Source: Chryseobacterium tagetis
Lineage (GTDB): Bacteria > Bacteroidota > Bacteroidia > Flavobacteriales > Weeksellaceae
Direction of reading: 5' to 3'
DNA: 64,000 nt
Assembly (NCBI RefSeq): GCF_016735585.2
Contig: NZ_JAERSE020000005.1
Location: 186,001-250,000 of the forward strand
A program made the translations under genes and the position numbers. Positions within the stretch are counted from its first letter, which is position 1; each line of letters starts with the position of its first letter. The notes beneath the pieces were generated by a model that was not told where the DNA came from, searched no databases, and saw only the letters and a list, made by a program, of their open reading frames with translations. Of the stretch, positions 25,101 through 32,982 are shown one piece after another.

Positions 25101-25334
25101 ATGACGTCTTTCTTTCTATTCTTAAGTAAAGTTTTCAAATGGTCTTTCGGTTTTTATGATGCATTTGGAAATGTTTTAAACTGGATTTTGTTTATTGTTT
25201 GCTGTGTAATGTTTACATACTGGTGCTATGTATTAGTATCAACATTGGGTAATAATAAAGACAAAGATTATTATTCTCCTACAGAAGGAAAAAATCCTTA
25301 CTACGATCCAAAGATCTACAAAAAAGAAGGTTAA
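25101..25334 (+). CDS. small membrane protein, DUF6341-like
   Basis: 77 residues with an amphipathic N-terminus, one membrane segment (about residues 26-48) and a polar tail (KNPYYDPKIYKKEG). Resembles the flavobacterial DUF6341 proteins. It is transcribed away from the DUF6427-like gene and ends at a strong terminator. The function is unknown. Confidence 0.65.
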   Translation: MTSFFLFLSKVFKWSFGFYDAFGNVLNWILFIVCCVMFTYWCYVLVSTLGNNKDKDYYSPTEGKNPYYDPKIYKKEG

Positions 25335-25351
25335 TTAATTGGTTATATAGT

Positions 25352-25388
25352 AAAAAACCGATCAAATACTATATTTGATCGGTTTTTT
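25352..25388. terminator. bidirectional terminator
   Basis: 17-bp stem AAAAAACCGATCAAATA with its complement, 3-base loop, between convergent genes. Confidence 0.9.
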
Positions 25389-25409
25389 TATCTTTAATCC
25401 TTAAAATGC

Positions 25410-25847
25410 TTAATCATGTATCGGGAGAACCAATACCGGAACCGGCGAACTTTTGGTAAGTCCTTTCGTTAAGCTTCCTACAAAAACATCGTAGATACCA
25501 CTTCTTCCGTGTGATCCCATTACGATAAAATCAGCATGTTTGGTTTTTGCATATTCCAGAATAATATCTTTTGCGATTCCCTGTTTTAAAAGGTGTTCGC
25601 AATCAATATCATGGGCAAGAACCCTTTGCTGAAGTTTGTTGAGCTGTACCAATTCCTCTCTGATCTCGTTTTCTTCTACCTCAGGGAAATATTGATATCC
25701 CATATCGCCAATAGCAAAACCTATATCAGTAGGAGCAACGTGAATCAGATTTATTTTTCCATTGACCTGTTTTGCAAACTTTACGGCTCCCTCTATCAGC
25801 TGATCTGTTTTTTCCCCAAAATCTACGGGTAATACTATGTTTATCAT
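25410..25847 (-). CDS. universal stress protein, UspA family
   Basis: 145 residues, single Usp domain, cytosolic. The ATP-binding motif G-x2-G-x9-G-S is present (G-S-H-G-R-S-G then GS before LTKGL), so it probably binds ATP. N-terminal NIVLPVDFGEKT fits the domain start. It has no obvious operon partner, and regulation is not visible. Confidence 0.85.
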   Translation of the reverse strand: MINIVLPVDFGEKTDQLIEGAVKFAKQVNGKINLIHVAPTDIGFAIGDMGYQYFPEVEENEIREELVQLNKLQQRVLAHDIDCEHLLKQGIAKDIILEYAKTKHADFIVMGSHGRSGIYDVFVGSLTKGLTKSSPVPVLVLPIHD

Positions 25848-25906
25848 ATTTTCATATTTTGTCTCTTAAAGGTAAGAAAAAAATGGATATATGAAAAATT
25901 TTAAAA

Positions 25907-26512
25907 TTACAATATTCTTAAATCTAACACTTTCTCCTCTTCCAGATAAGCTTCAAGAATATCATTCTCATTTACTTTTCCAACTCCTTTTGGAGTTCCT
26001 GTGAAGATAAGGTCTCCCACTCTTAAAGTGAAATATTGCGAAACGAAAGTAATGATATCATCAATGCTGAACATCATATCCTGTGTGTTTCCGTCCTGTA
26101 CTTTTTCTTTGTTCTTTAATAATGAAAAATTAAGTGATGAAAGATTGAATTTTTCTTTTTTGAAGAAACTGCTTATTACAGCCGAACCGTCAAAGCCTTT
26201 TGCCAGTTCCCAAGGTAAACCTTTCGATTTAAGATCACTTTGAAGATCTCTTGCGGTAAAATCTATTCCTAAACCGATTTCTTCGTAATGCTTGTGGGCA
26301 GATTCTTTCTGAATGTACTTTCCACCCTTCGAAATTTTAACAACAACTTCTAGTTCATAATGAACATCGTCGGAAAATTCAGGGATGTAAAAATCATTTC
26401 CTTTTAAAACGGCTGTATCCGGTTTCATGAAAATTACGGGTCTCTCAGGAATTTCGTTTCCCAGTTCTTTTGCGTGCTCGCTGTAATTTCTTCCTATGCA
26501 GATTATTTTCAT
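25907..26512 (-). CDS. fumarylacetoacetate hydrolase family protein (acylpyruvase-like)
   Basis: 201 residues, close in length to single-domain FAHD1/YcgM-type acylpyruvases or oxaloacetate decarboxylases. It starts MKIICIGRNYSEHAKEL, has the metal-binding HYELEVVVKI and the GIDFTARDLQ then GLPWELAKGFDGSA blocks and ends with a TGTPKGVG segment, all typical. It is last in a four-gene minus-strand cluster (28269-25907) with short gaps. The substrate is unknown. Confidence 0.85.
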   Translation of the reverse strand: MKIICIGRNYSEHAKELGNEIPERPVIFMKPDTAVLKGNDFYIPEFSDDVHYELEVVVKISKGGKYIQKESAHKHYEEIGLGIDFTARDLQSDLKSKGLPWELAKGFDGSAVISSFFKKEKFNLSSLNFSLLKNKEKVQDGNTQDMMFSIDDIITFVSQYFTLRVGDLIFTGTPKGVGKVNENDILEAYLEEEKVLDLRIL

Positions 26513-26523
26513 ATTATTTTAAT

Positions 26524-27090
26524 TTAATTTACCACTCCTTTGAAATATCCCTTTCCTTCTACAAAATACTTTTCAGGGCCATATCTTTTCTGAACTTTAA
26601 GCTCAGTATATCCAAAAATACTGTCTCCTTTCTTATAAGAATCTTTATTAAGAATTACCTTGCTGTTAATGATCTTATAATAATCTTCATTGATGAAATC
26701 AAAAAACCGCGGACTGTCGGTATAGTGATAAGGAGAAACCTGATACCGATTTCCGATAATTTTTATGCTGTAGCCTCCGCCGCTGTATCCGTCTCCCGTT
26801 ACGATTCGTATTTCTAAAGAAAGAGGATTGTCTTGAATATAATATCCGTAAGATTCTGTGGAAAGGCTGTCTATTTTTACCCGGAAATTATTTGTTTTTA
26901 TTTCGTCAGAATCTCCTCCGTCAATGTATTCCTGTTTCTGATGATTAAAATCTTTAAATAAAGTCTTTCTACTCAGATTATGATCAATCTCAACAGAACT
27001 CCAGAAAAAGAGATACTTCCCTGAAATAAACAGGAGAAATCCTATGATAGCAATCAATACATATTTTCCAAACTTCTTTATTTTACTCAT
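26524..27090 (-). CDS. membrane-anchored hypothetical protein
   Basis: 188 residues with one N-terminal membrane anchor (residues 9-30) and a predicted beta-rich outside domain (GDGYSGGGYSIKIIGNRY). No family recognised. It lies between the DUF2007-type gene and the FAH-family gene with 12-base gaps, so it is co-transcribed. Confidence 0.55.
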   Translation of the reverse strand: MSKIKKFGKYVLIAIIGFLLFISGKYLFFWSSVEIDHNLSRKTLFKDFNHQKQEYIDGGDSDEIKTNNFRVKIDSLSTESYGYYIQDNPLSLEIRIVTGDGYSGGGYSIKIIGNRYQVSPYHYTDSPRFFDFINEDYYKIINSKVILNKDSYKKGDSIFGYTELKVQKRYGPEKYFVEGKGYFKGVVN

Positions 27091-27102
27091 TAGGAAAAGT
27101 TT

Positions 27103-27501
27103 TTAGTGAATAAACTCGTTTCCGCAATAGTAACATATAAACTTATGACTCTTTACAATGGAAATACCAAAGAAACTCGTAGCGCTATCATCTCTGTAAA
27201 TATGATTGGAACCACATTTGGGACAGACGAAATCGAATTCGGGATCTTCAATGGTATGTTCAACTTCCAAAGAAAACTCTTCATTCTCTTTATAATCCTG
27301 TAAAACCTGTTTTGCTTTTTCCAGATCTTCTTCAAAAACCTGCAGCTGGATACCTCCAACCGCCTGAGAAAGCAGCCAATCTGACTGAATCAGCTGTTCA
27401 TTCGCAATAAAGCTGTTGATCCCGTTTTCAGCCAGGATTTGTTTGTCTCTATTCGCTTGAAGGGCAGTTTCATAAAATTTAAATTTAACCAGCTCGTTCA
27501 T
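27103..27501 (-). CDS. DUF2007 domain and zinc-ribbon protein
   Basis: 132 residues. The first 70 match the putative signal-transducing DUF2007 domain (FYETALQANRDKQILAENGI then LQVFEEDLEKAKQVL). The C-terminus is a zinc ribbon with two Cys pairs (CPKCGSNH and CYYCGNEF). It follows the exonuclease gene by 3 bases. The function is unknown; the fold suggests a small ligand or protein-binding adaptor. Confidence 0.75.
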   Translation of the reverse strand: MNELVKFKFYETALQANRDKQILAENGINSFIANEQLIQSDWLLSQAVGGIQLQVFEEDLEKAKQVLQDYKENEEFSLEVEHTIEDPEFDFVCPKCGSNHIYRDDSATSFFGISIVKSHKFICYYCGNEFIH

Positions 27502-27504
27502 GTT

Positions 27505-28269
27505 TTAAAACTTACTTGACAATTGAATTTTTGTAAAGACTTTCTTTGTGTACAAAGGGAAATCCGCATTCTGAAGCCATCCGAAATATCCAAGATCTTT
27601 CTGGAAAACGGCTTTCACGCCTTGTCCTTTATACTTTCCGAAGTTGAAAACCGCTTCATTTTTATCATTATATCCGATAAATCCTGCCAAATCTGCATTT
27701 TTGTTGTGAAATGTAAATTCGCTCAGCTCTGCAACTTCATTCGGAACATCTTCATATTTTCCAACCTGTGCGTCAAGTACTTCAAAAGTTGCCATTACAT
27801 CAGCTTCTGCAGAGTGGGCATTTTCCAATGTTTTTCCACAGTAAAACTGATACGCAGCTCCTAAGTTTCTGGGTTCTTTTTTATGGAAAATAGTCTGTGC
27901 ATCTACCAATTTGAATTTACTAAGATCAAAATCGATCTCAGCTCTCAATAATTCTTCAGCCAATAATGGTACATCAAATCTGTTGGAATTAAAACCTCCT
28001 AAATCGGCTCCTGAAATCATTTCCATGATTTTTGAAGCGATTTGTTTAAAGGTAGGAGCATCTTTTACGTCTTCATCATATATTCCGTGAATCTGGCTCG
28101 ATTCCACAGGAATAGGCATTTCAGGATTTACTTTCCACGTTTTGCTTTCCCTTGAAGCATCCGGATTTACTTTTAAAATACAGATTTCCACAATCCGGTC
28201 TTTTCCGATATTGGTTCCTGTAGTTTCAAGATCGAAGATGCAAAGAGGTTTATATAGTTTTAAGTTCAT
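27505..28269 (-). CDS. DnaQ-like DEDDh 3'-5' exonuclease
   Basis: 254 residues. Exo I: FDLETTGT (Asp13, Glu15). Exo II: GFNSNRFDVPLL. Exo III: ENAHSAEADVMA, giving the DEDDh set with the catalytic His. The last 80 residues contain NFGKYKGQGVKAVF and FGWLQNADF, resembling the small NFGKYKG-type domain found after some exonucleases. Probable role in DNA repair or RNA/DNA end trimming. Likely first gene of the 28269-25907 cluster. Confidence 0.85.
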   Translation of the reverse strand: MNLKLYKPLCIFDLETTGTNIGKDRIVEICILKVNPDASRESKTWKVNPEMPIPVESSQIHGIYDEDVKDAPTFKQIASKIMEMISGADLGGFNSNRFDVPLLAEELLRAEIDFDLSKFKLVDAQTIFHKKEPRNLGAAYQFYCGKTLENAHSAEADVMATFEVLDAQVGKYEDVPNEVAELSEFTFHNKNADLAGFIGYNDKNEAVFNFGKYKGQGVKAVFQKDLGYFGWLQNADFPLYTKKVFTKIQLSSKF

Positions 28270-28325
28270 TTTTTATAATTTGAAAATTTGAGAATGGGTT
28301 AATTTGAAAATGAAATTTCACCTTC

Positions 28326-29045
28326 CTATTTTAATTGCTTTTGAAAGATAATTGAAATAAAAATATAATAGATAATCACCAAAGGAATTCCTGCGATTCT
28401 GAAAACCGCCAGAATAAGGATTGAGCCTATTAATAAAGCGACTTTAGGATAATTGTCCTGTAATTTCATCGATTTGAATTTCATCGCAATCATTTTTATC
28501 GGTGAAATCAGAAGCCACGAAGACAAAACGGTCAATATAATAAGACCTAAGCTAAAGGTTTCGTTTTCGAAAATCTTCGGTGACGCTTTTTCTACTAAAT
28601 AATAATAAATTCCAAATACCAGAATGGTATTGGAAGGAGTATTCAGGCCTTTGAAATAGTATTTCTGATCTTCATCTAAATTGAAAATAGCCAGTCTCAG
28701 ACATGAGAACAGCGTGATAAACAATCCAAGATATTTGATTTCAAAAGGTAAAGAGAATCCTAAAAGATGAGTACCAAAAGGTTCAAGCATTTTAAACATT
28801 GCCAATCCCGGAATCAGTCCGAAACTCACCATATCGGCTAAGGAATCCAGCTGAACTCCTAAGTTTGAATTCGATTTTAAAGCTCTGGCTACGAAGCCGT
28901 CGAAAAAATCCAGAATCAAAGAAAGAATAATGCAAACCGCTGTCGTCTGATAATCGCCAAGAATAAGGTGAATGGCTCCCACACTGCCCGAGAACAGGTT
29001 TCCCAGAGTGATGGCATTCGCAAGATTATTTTTAATAAAATTCAT
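28326..29045 (-). CDS. pssA: CDP-diacylglycerol-serine O-phosphatidyltransferase
   Basis: 239-residue inner-membrane enzyme with several membrane spans, making phosphatidylserine from CDP-diacylglycerol. The CDP-alcohol phosphotransferase motif D-x2-DG-x2-AR-x8-G-x3-D-x3-D is complete (from Asp46 to Asp71). The frame extends to 29072, but MNFIKNNLANAIT at 29045 is the better start and lies 5 bases after a TAnnTTTG element. Serine specificity is inferred from overall similarity to PssA. Confidence 0.85.
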   Translation of the reverse strand: MNFIKNNLANAITLGNLFSGSVGAIHLILGDYQTTAVCIILSLILDFFDGFVARALKSNSNLGVQLDSLADMVSFGLIPGLAMFKMLEPFGTHLLGFSLPFEIKYLGLFITLFSCLRLAIFNLDEDQKYYFKGLNTPSNTILVFGIYYYLVEKASPKIFENETFSLGLIILTVLSSWLLISPIKMIAMKFKSMKLQDNYPKVALLIGSILILAVFRIAGIPLVIIYYIFISIIFQKQLK

Positions 29046-29050
29046 AGCCA

Positions 29051-29058
29051 CAAAATTA
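29051..29058 (-). promoter_or_regulatory. -7 element of pssA, start-proximal
   Basis: TAATTTTG on the minus strand ending 5 bases before the ATG at 29045; predicts a leaderless or nearly leaderless mRNA. Confidence 0.5.
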
Positions 29059-29170
29059 AAATAATATATCAAATAAATGAATGTAAGGCTGTATCAATTT
29101 AAGGACGTACCGATTATTATCACATTTCTATATTGGTGCATTGTTCCATTCATCGTATCTGAATTTGATG

Positions 29171-29178
29171 TAAATTTG
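29171..29178 (+). promoter_or_regulatory. -7 element, start-proximal
   Basis: TAAATTTG ending 4 bases before the ATG at 29183. Confidence 0.5.
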
Positions 29179-29182
29179 CGTC

Positions 29183-31114
29183 ATGAGATTTTTTAAAGAA
29201 TTTAGGAAACAGGAAGTTCTGGTATTGTTGTACCGGATTTTTTTAGCTTATTTTTTCTATCAGATTGCCAGGTTTTTATTTTGGTATTTTAATAAAGGGT
29301 TGATTAAAGTAGACTCGGTTTCAGATTATTTCAGCCTGTCTTATCACGGGATTGCGTTTGATACCACTGCGATCTTATACGTAAATGCCCTTTTTATTCT
29401 GTTGAGTCTGATTCCTATTGTGATCAACACGAAGAAAGTATATCAGAAAATCCTTTTCTGGCTGTACTTTATCACCAACGGAATTACCTATGCCATGAAC
29501 TTCGGGGATTTTGAATATTTTAAATTTTCCCAGACGAGGCTTACCTCAGCTGCGTTTCAGGTAGCACAGCACGAAAACAATATTTTTAAAGTGTTCACTG
29601 CTTCTATGATGCAGAATCCTTTTATTTTAATATGGTTTGTCGTTTTGATGTGGCTTTGGGTTTTCCTTTATAAAAAAGTGAAAATTACAGAACAAAAACC
29701 TGTGAAGCTGGTTCCTTACTTTATTTTATCCATTGTAACACTTTGTATCACTGCTGTTTTAACTGTTGGAGGAATACGAGGAGATTTTAAACACAGTACA
29801 AGACCGATTAATTTGGTAGATGCGAACCGTTTTGTAAAGCTTCCGGCTCAGGGAAATATGGTGCTGAACAGTACGTTTTCGTTCTTCAGAACATTGAATA
29901 CCAATAATTTCAAAGAGGTACATTTTGTAGATCAGAAATTTATAGATGAAAATATTCAGCCTTATAAACAGTATGACAGGAAAGTCGCAAACAAACCGAA
30001 TATTGTTATTTTCATTGTAGAATCTTTTAGCAGAGAATATTCCGGAGCATTTAATAAAGACAAAAATATCAAGGATTATGTTTCTTATACACCGTTCATC
30101 GATAGTTTGGCGGGACAGAGTTTAATATTTCCGAATACTTTTGCGAACGGAAGACAGTCTATTCACGGGATGAGTTCTGTTTTGGCAGGAATTCCGAGTT
30201 TGACGGATGCTTTTACAAGCTCGCCTTACTCCAATCAGAAGATACAGTCTATTGTTTCTATCTGTAATGATTTAGGTTATGATACTTCCTTTTATCACGG
30301 AGCTCCGAATGGTTCTATGGGATTTTTAGGATTTGGAAATATTCTTGGGTTTAAACATTACTATGGGAAAACGGAATATAATAATGATAGTGATTTCGAC
30401 GGAATGTGGGCGATCTGGGATGAACCTTTTTTGCAATATTTTGCTAAAAATGTAGGAAAAACGCAACCTTTTATGGCAACGGTTTTCACGGCTTCTTCTC
30501 ACCACCCTTTCAAAATTCCTGAAAAGTATAATGGGAAGTTCAAAAAAGGAAAAAATCAGATGCATGAGCCTATACAATATACAGATTATTCAATTAAAAA
30601 GTATTTTGAAACGGCTAAAAAGCAACCTTGGTACAACAATACCATATTCGTATTTACAGGAGACCATACCAATGAAGTATATTATCCGGAATATGAAAAA
30701 ATCATGAACCGTTTTGCTGTTCCTTTAATTTTGTACTCTCCAAATCCTGAATATAATCTGAAAGGCGTGAATCAGGAGCTTGCACAGCAAATTGATATTT
30801 ATCCTACACTGGCTGATTTAATAGGGTATGATAAAAAAATAAGAAGCTGGGGAAGAAGTCTGGTAAGTGATAAAAAATATACTCCGATTATTGCCAATTC
30901 CGATGGTGCTGTAGAGCAGTTTATTATTGGTAATTATGTTTATCGTTTTGACGGAAAAGAAATTGTTGGAGTATTTGATAAAACAGATCTGGGATTAGAA
31001 AAAAATCTGATGGGGCAGTTGAAGAACAATCCTGAAGTAGAAAAAGGAAAACTGATCGCAAAAGCGTGGTATCAGGATTATATGAACAGGGTGATCAATA
31101 GAAAAATGGATTAA
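29183..31114 (+). CDS. LtaS-like sulfatase/phosphoglycerol transferase family membrane protein
   Basis: 643 residues. Five N-terminal membrane spans are followed by an extracytoplasmic alkaline-phosphatase/sulfatase-fold domain. The metal-binding Glu is in IVESFSREY, the nucleophile is the Ser in NGRQSIHGMSS, and the later FVFTGDHTNEV holds the Asp-His pair. This matches LtaS-like enzymes that transfer phosphoglycerol or phosphoethanolamine to envelope polymers or lipids; the substrate here is unknown because Gram-negative Bacteroidota lack lipoteichoic acid. Monocistronic. Confidence 0.85.
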   Translation: MRFFKEFRKQEVLVLLYRIFLAYFFYQIARFLFWYFNKGLIKVDSVSDYFSLSYHGIAFDTTAILYVNALFILLSLIPIVINTKKVYQKILFWLYFITNGITYAMNFGDFEYFKFSQTRLTSAAFQVAQHENNIFKVFTASMMQNPFILIWFVVLMWLWVFLYKKVKITEQKPVKLVPYFILSIVTLCITAVLTVGGIRGDFKHSTRPINLVDANRFVKLPAQGNMVLNSTFSFFRTLNTNNFKEVHFVDQKFIDENIQPYKQYDRKVANKPNIVIFIVESFSREYSGAFNKDKNIKDYVSYTPFIDSLAGQSLIFPNTFANGRQSIHGMSSVLAGIPSLTDAFTSSPYSNQKIQSIVSICNDLGYDTSFYHGAPNGSMGFLGFGNILGFKHYYGKTEYNNDSDFDGMWAIWDEPFLQYFAKNVGKTQPFMATVFTASSHHPFKIPEKYNGKFKKGKNQMHEPIQYTDYSIKKYFETAKKQPWYNNTIFVFTGDHTNEVYYPEYEKIMNRFAVPLILYSPNPEYNLKGVNQELAQQIDIYPTLADLIGYDKKIRSWGRSLVSDKKYTPIIANSDGAVEQFIIGNYVYRFDGKEIVGVFDKTDLGLEKNLMGQLKNNPEVEKGKLIAKAWYQDYMNRVINRKMD

Positions 31115-31265
31115 CGTTTAATAAATGTTTAATTCTTAAAGTTGGTATGCCTCTTGTTATATATGCCTAGGATAATAAAAGTTTTTGTTTGTTTAAAATT
31201 AATTTATATTTTTAACAGTAAATAGACAACTAAATTATCGTATCAGAATTAAAACTATAAAAAAT

Positions 31266-31685
31266 ATGAGAAAATTATTATTAACATCTGCTTTCTCTTT
31301 ATTGGGAGTACTGTCTTTCGCACAGATTGAAGGGAAATGGAAAACAATAGATGATGAAACGAAACAGGCTAAATCTATCGTAGAGATCTATAAAAAATCT
31401 GACGGGAAATATTACGGAAAAGTTTCTCAGTTGTTGATTAAGCCTGCTGATCCAAACTGTACAGCTTGTAAAGACGACAGAAAAGGGAAGCCAATTTTAG
31501 GAATGGAAATCATCAGAGGACTGAAAAAAGAAGATAATGAGTTTACAGGAGGAACCATTACAGACCCTAAAACTGGAAAAACATATAAGTGTACCATCAC
31601 AAAAGACGGTGATCAGTTAAATGTAAGAGGATATATTGGTTTGTCTTTAATCGGAAGAACGCAGACTTGGCAGAAAGCAAACTAA
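31266..31685 (+). CDS. DUF2147 family exported protein
   Basis: 139 residues with signal peptide (ending LSFAQ). The mature domain starts EGKWKTIDDETKQAKSIVEI and contains Cys-x2-Cys (CTACKD), GLKKEDNEFTGGTITDP and a C-terminal GLSLIGRTQTW, which match DUF2147. It is a periplasmic protein of unknown function. A strong hairpin follows. Confidence 0.85.
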   Translation: MRKLLLTSAFSLLGVLSFAQIEGKWKTIDDETKQAKSIVEIYKKSDGKYYGKVSQLLIKPADPNCTACKDDRKGKPILGMEIIRGLKKEDNEFTGGTITDPKTGKTYKCTITKDGDQLNVRGYIGLSLIGRTQTWQKAN

Positions 31686-31706
31686 AATAAGTGTAAATAG
31701 AATTGT

Positions 31707-31741
31707 AAGACGGTATTTCTTTAGAGATACCGTCTTTTATT
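31707..31741 (+). terminator. terminator after DUF2147 gene
   Basis: Stem AAGACGGTAT/ATACCGTCTT followed by a T-rich run. Confidence 0.85.
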
Positions 31742-31859
31742 TTTAGAGGATTTATAAAGAATTAAATAAACCGGAAGAAAATGTAATTTAAATTAAAATT
31801 AATACAAAAATCTTAGCGAATGTGATCTCTTTTTTATGATGTGTATAATAAAAAAACAC

Positions 31860-31867
31860 TACTTTTG
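31860..31867 (+). promoter_or_regulatory. -7 element of pdhB
   Basis: TACTTTTG, 23 bases before the ATG. Confidence 0.45.
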
Positions 31868-31890
31868 TAGTCTAAATTTTTCAAATAAAT

Positions 31891-32871
31891 ATGGCAGAAT
31901 ATACTTTTCGTGAGGTAATTGCACAGGCAATGAGCGAGGAAATGCGTAAAGACGAATCCATCTTTTTAATGGGGGAGGAAGTTGCAGAATACAATGGTGC
32001 ATATAAGGCTTCAAAAGGAATGCTGGATGAATTTGGTGCTAAGAGAGTAATCGATACACCAATTGCTGAGCTTGGTTTTACAGGGATCGCTGTAGGGGCA
32101 GCAATGAATGGTAACAGACCAATTGTAGAGTATATGACGTTCAATTTCTCATTGGTAGGTATTGATCAGATTATTAATAACGCGGCAAAGATCCGTCAGA
32201 TGAGTGGTGGTCAGTGGAACTGTCCTATCGTTTTCAGAGGGCCTACTGCATCTGCAGGACAATTGGGGGCTACACACTCTCAGGCTTTTGAAAACTGGTT
32301 TGCAAACGTTCCGGGTCTTAAAGTAGTGGTTCCTTCAAACCCTTATGATGCGAAAGGATTATTGAAAACAGCTATTCAGGATAACGATCCTGTAATTTTC
32401 ATGGAATCTGAGCAGATGTATGGAGATAAAATGGAAATTCCTGAAGAAGAATACTATTTACCAATCGGGAAAGCAGATATTAAGAAAACAGGTACAGACG
32501 TTACATTAGTTTCTTTCGGAAAAATCATGAAGTTAGCGATTCAGGCTGCTGAAGATATGGAGAAAGAAGGGATTTCTGTAGAAGTTATCGACCTTAGAAC
32601 AATTCGTCCTTTAGATTTTGATACGGTTTTAGAATCTGTAAAGAAAACAAATAGATTAGTGATCTTAGAAGAAGCTTGGCCGTTTGGGTCAATCTCTTCT
32701 GAAATTACGTATATGGTACAGCAGAAAGCATTCGATTATTTAGATGCGCCTATCAAGAGAATTACGACTCCTGATGCTCCTGCACCATATTCAGCTGCAT
32801 TATTTGCAGAATGGTTCCCTAAACTTGAAAAAGTAAAAGAGGAGATTAAAAAAGCAATGTACGTTAAGTAA
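31891..32871 (+). CDS. pdhB: pyruvate dehydrogenase E1 component, beta subunit
   Basis: 326 residues. With the alpha subunit it forms the E1 of pyruvate dehydrogenase, decarboxylating pyruvate with thiamine diphosphate. Visible features: DTPIAELGFTGIAVGAAMNG near the cofactor, THSQAFENWFANVPGLKVV, and the C-terminal transketolase domain ending GSISSEITYMVQ. The alpha gene is not adjacent, a common arrangement in this group. It has its own promoter and terminator. A branched-chain 2-oxoacid dehydrogenase beta subunit is less likely. Confidence 0.9.
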   Translation: MAEYTFREVIAQAMSEEMRKDESIFLMGEEVAEYNGAYKASKGMLDEFGAKRVIDTPIAELGFTGIAVGAAMNGNRPIVEYMTFNFSLVGIDQIINNAAKIRQMSGGQWNCPIVFRGPTASAGQLGATHSQAFENWFANVPGLKVVVPSNPYDAKGLLKTAIQDNDPVIFMESEQMYGDKMEIPEEEYYLPIGKADIKKTGTDVTLVSFGKIMKLAIQAAEDMEKEGISVEVIDLRTIRPLDFDTVLESVKKTNRLVILEEAWPFGSISSEITYMVQQKAFDYLDAPIKRITTPDAPAPYSAALFAEWFPKLEKVKEEIKKAMYVK

Positions 32872-32874
32872 TAG

Positions 32875-32901
32875 AAAAAAACTTCCGAAAGGAAGTTTTT
32901 T
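32875..32901 (+). terminator. terminator after pdhB
   Basis: Stem AAAAAACTTCC/GGAAGTTTTTT with a 5-base loop. Confidence 0.9.
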
Positions 32902-32929
32902 CATTTATTATATTCATGAAGAAAAGTTC

Positions 32930-32957
32930 TTGGGGATATAATTTTGGTTTAAATTTG
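32930..32957 (+). promoter_or_regulatory. promoter of kup
   Basis: TTG at 32930, 17 bases, TAAATTTG at 32950-32957; the kup ATG is at 32983. Confidence 0.65.
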
Positions 32958-32982
32958 CGCGTTTAAAATTAAATTAGCTGTT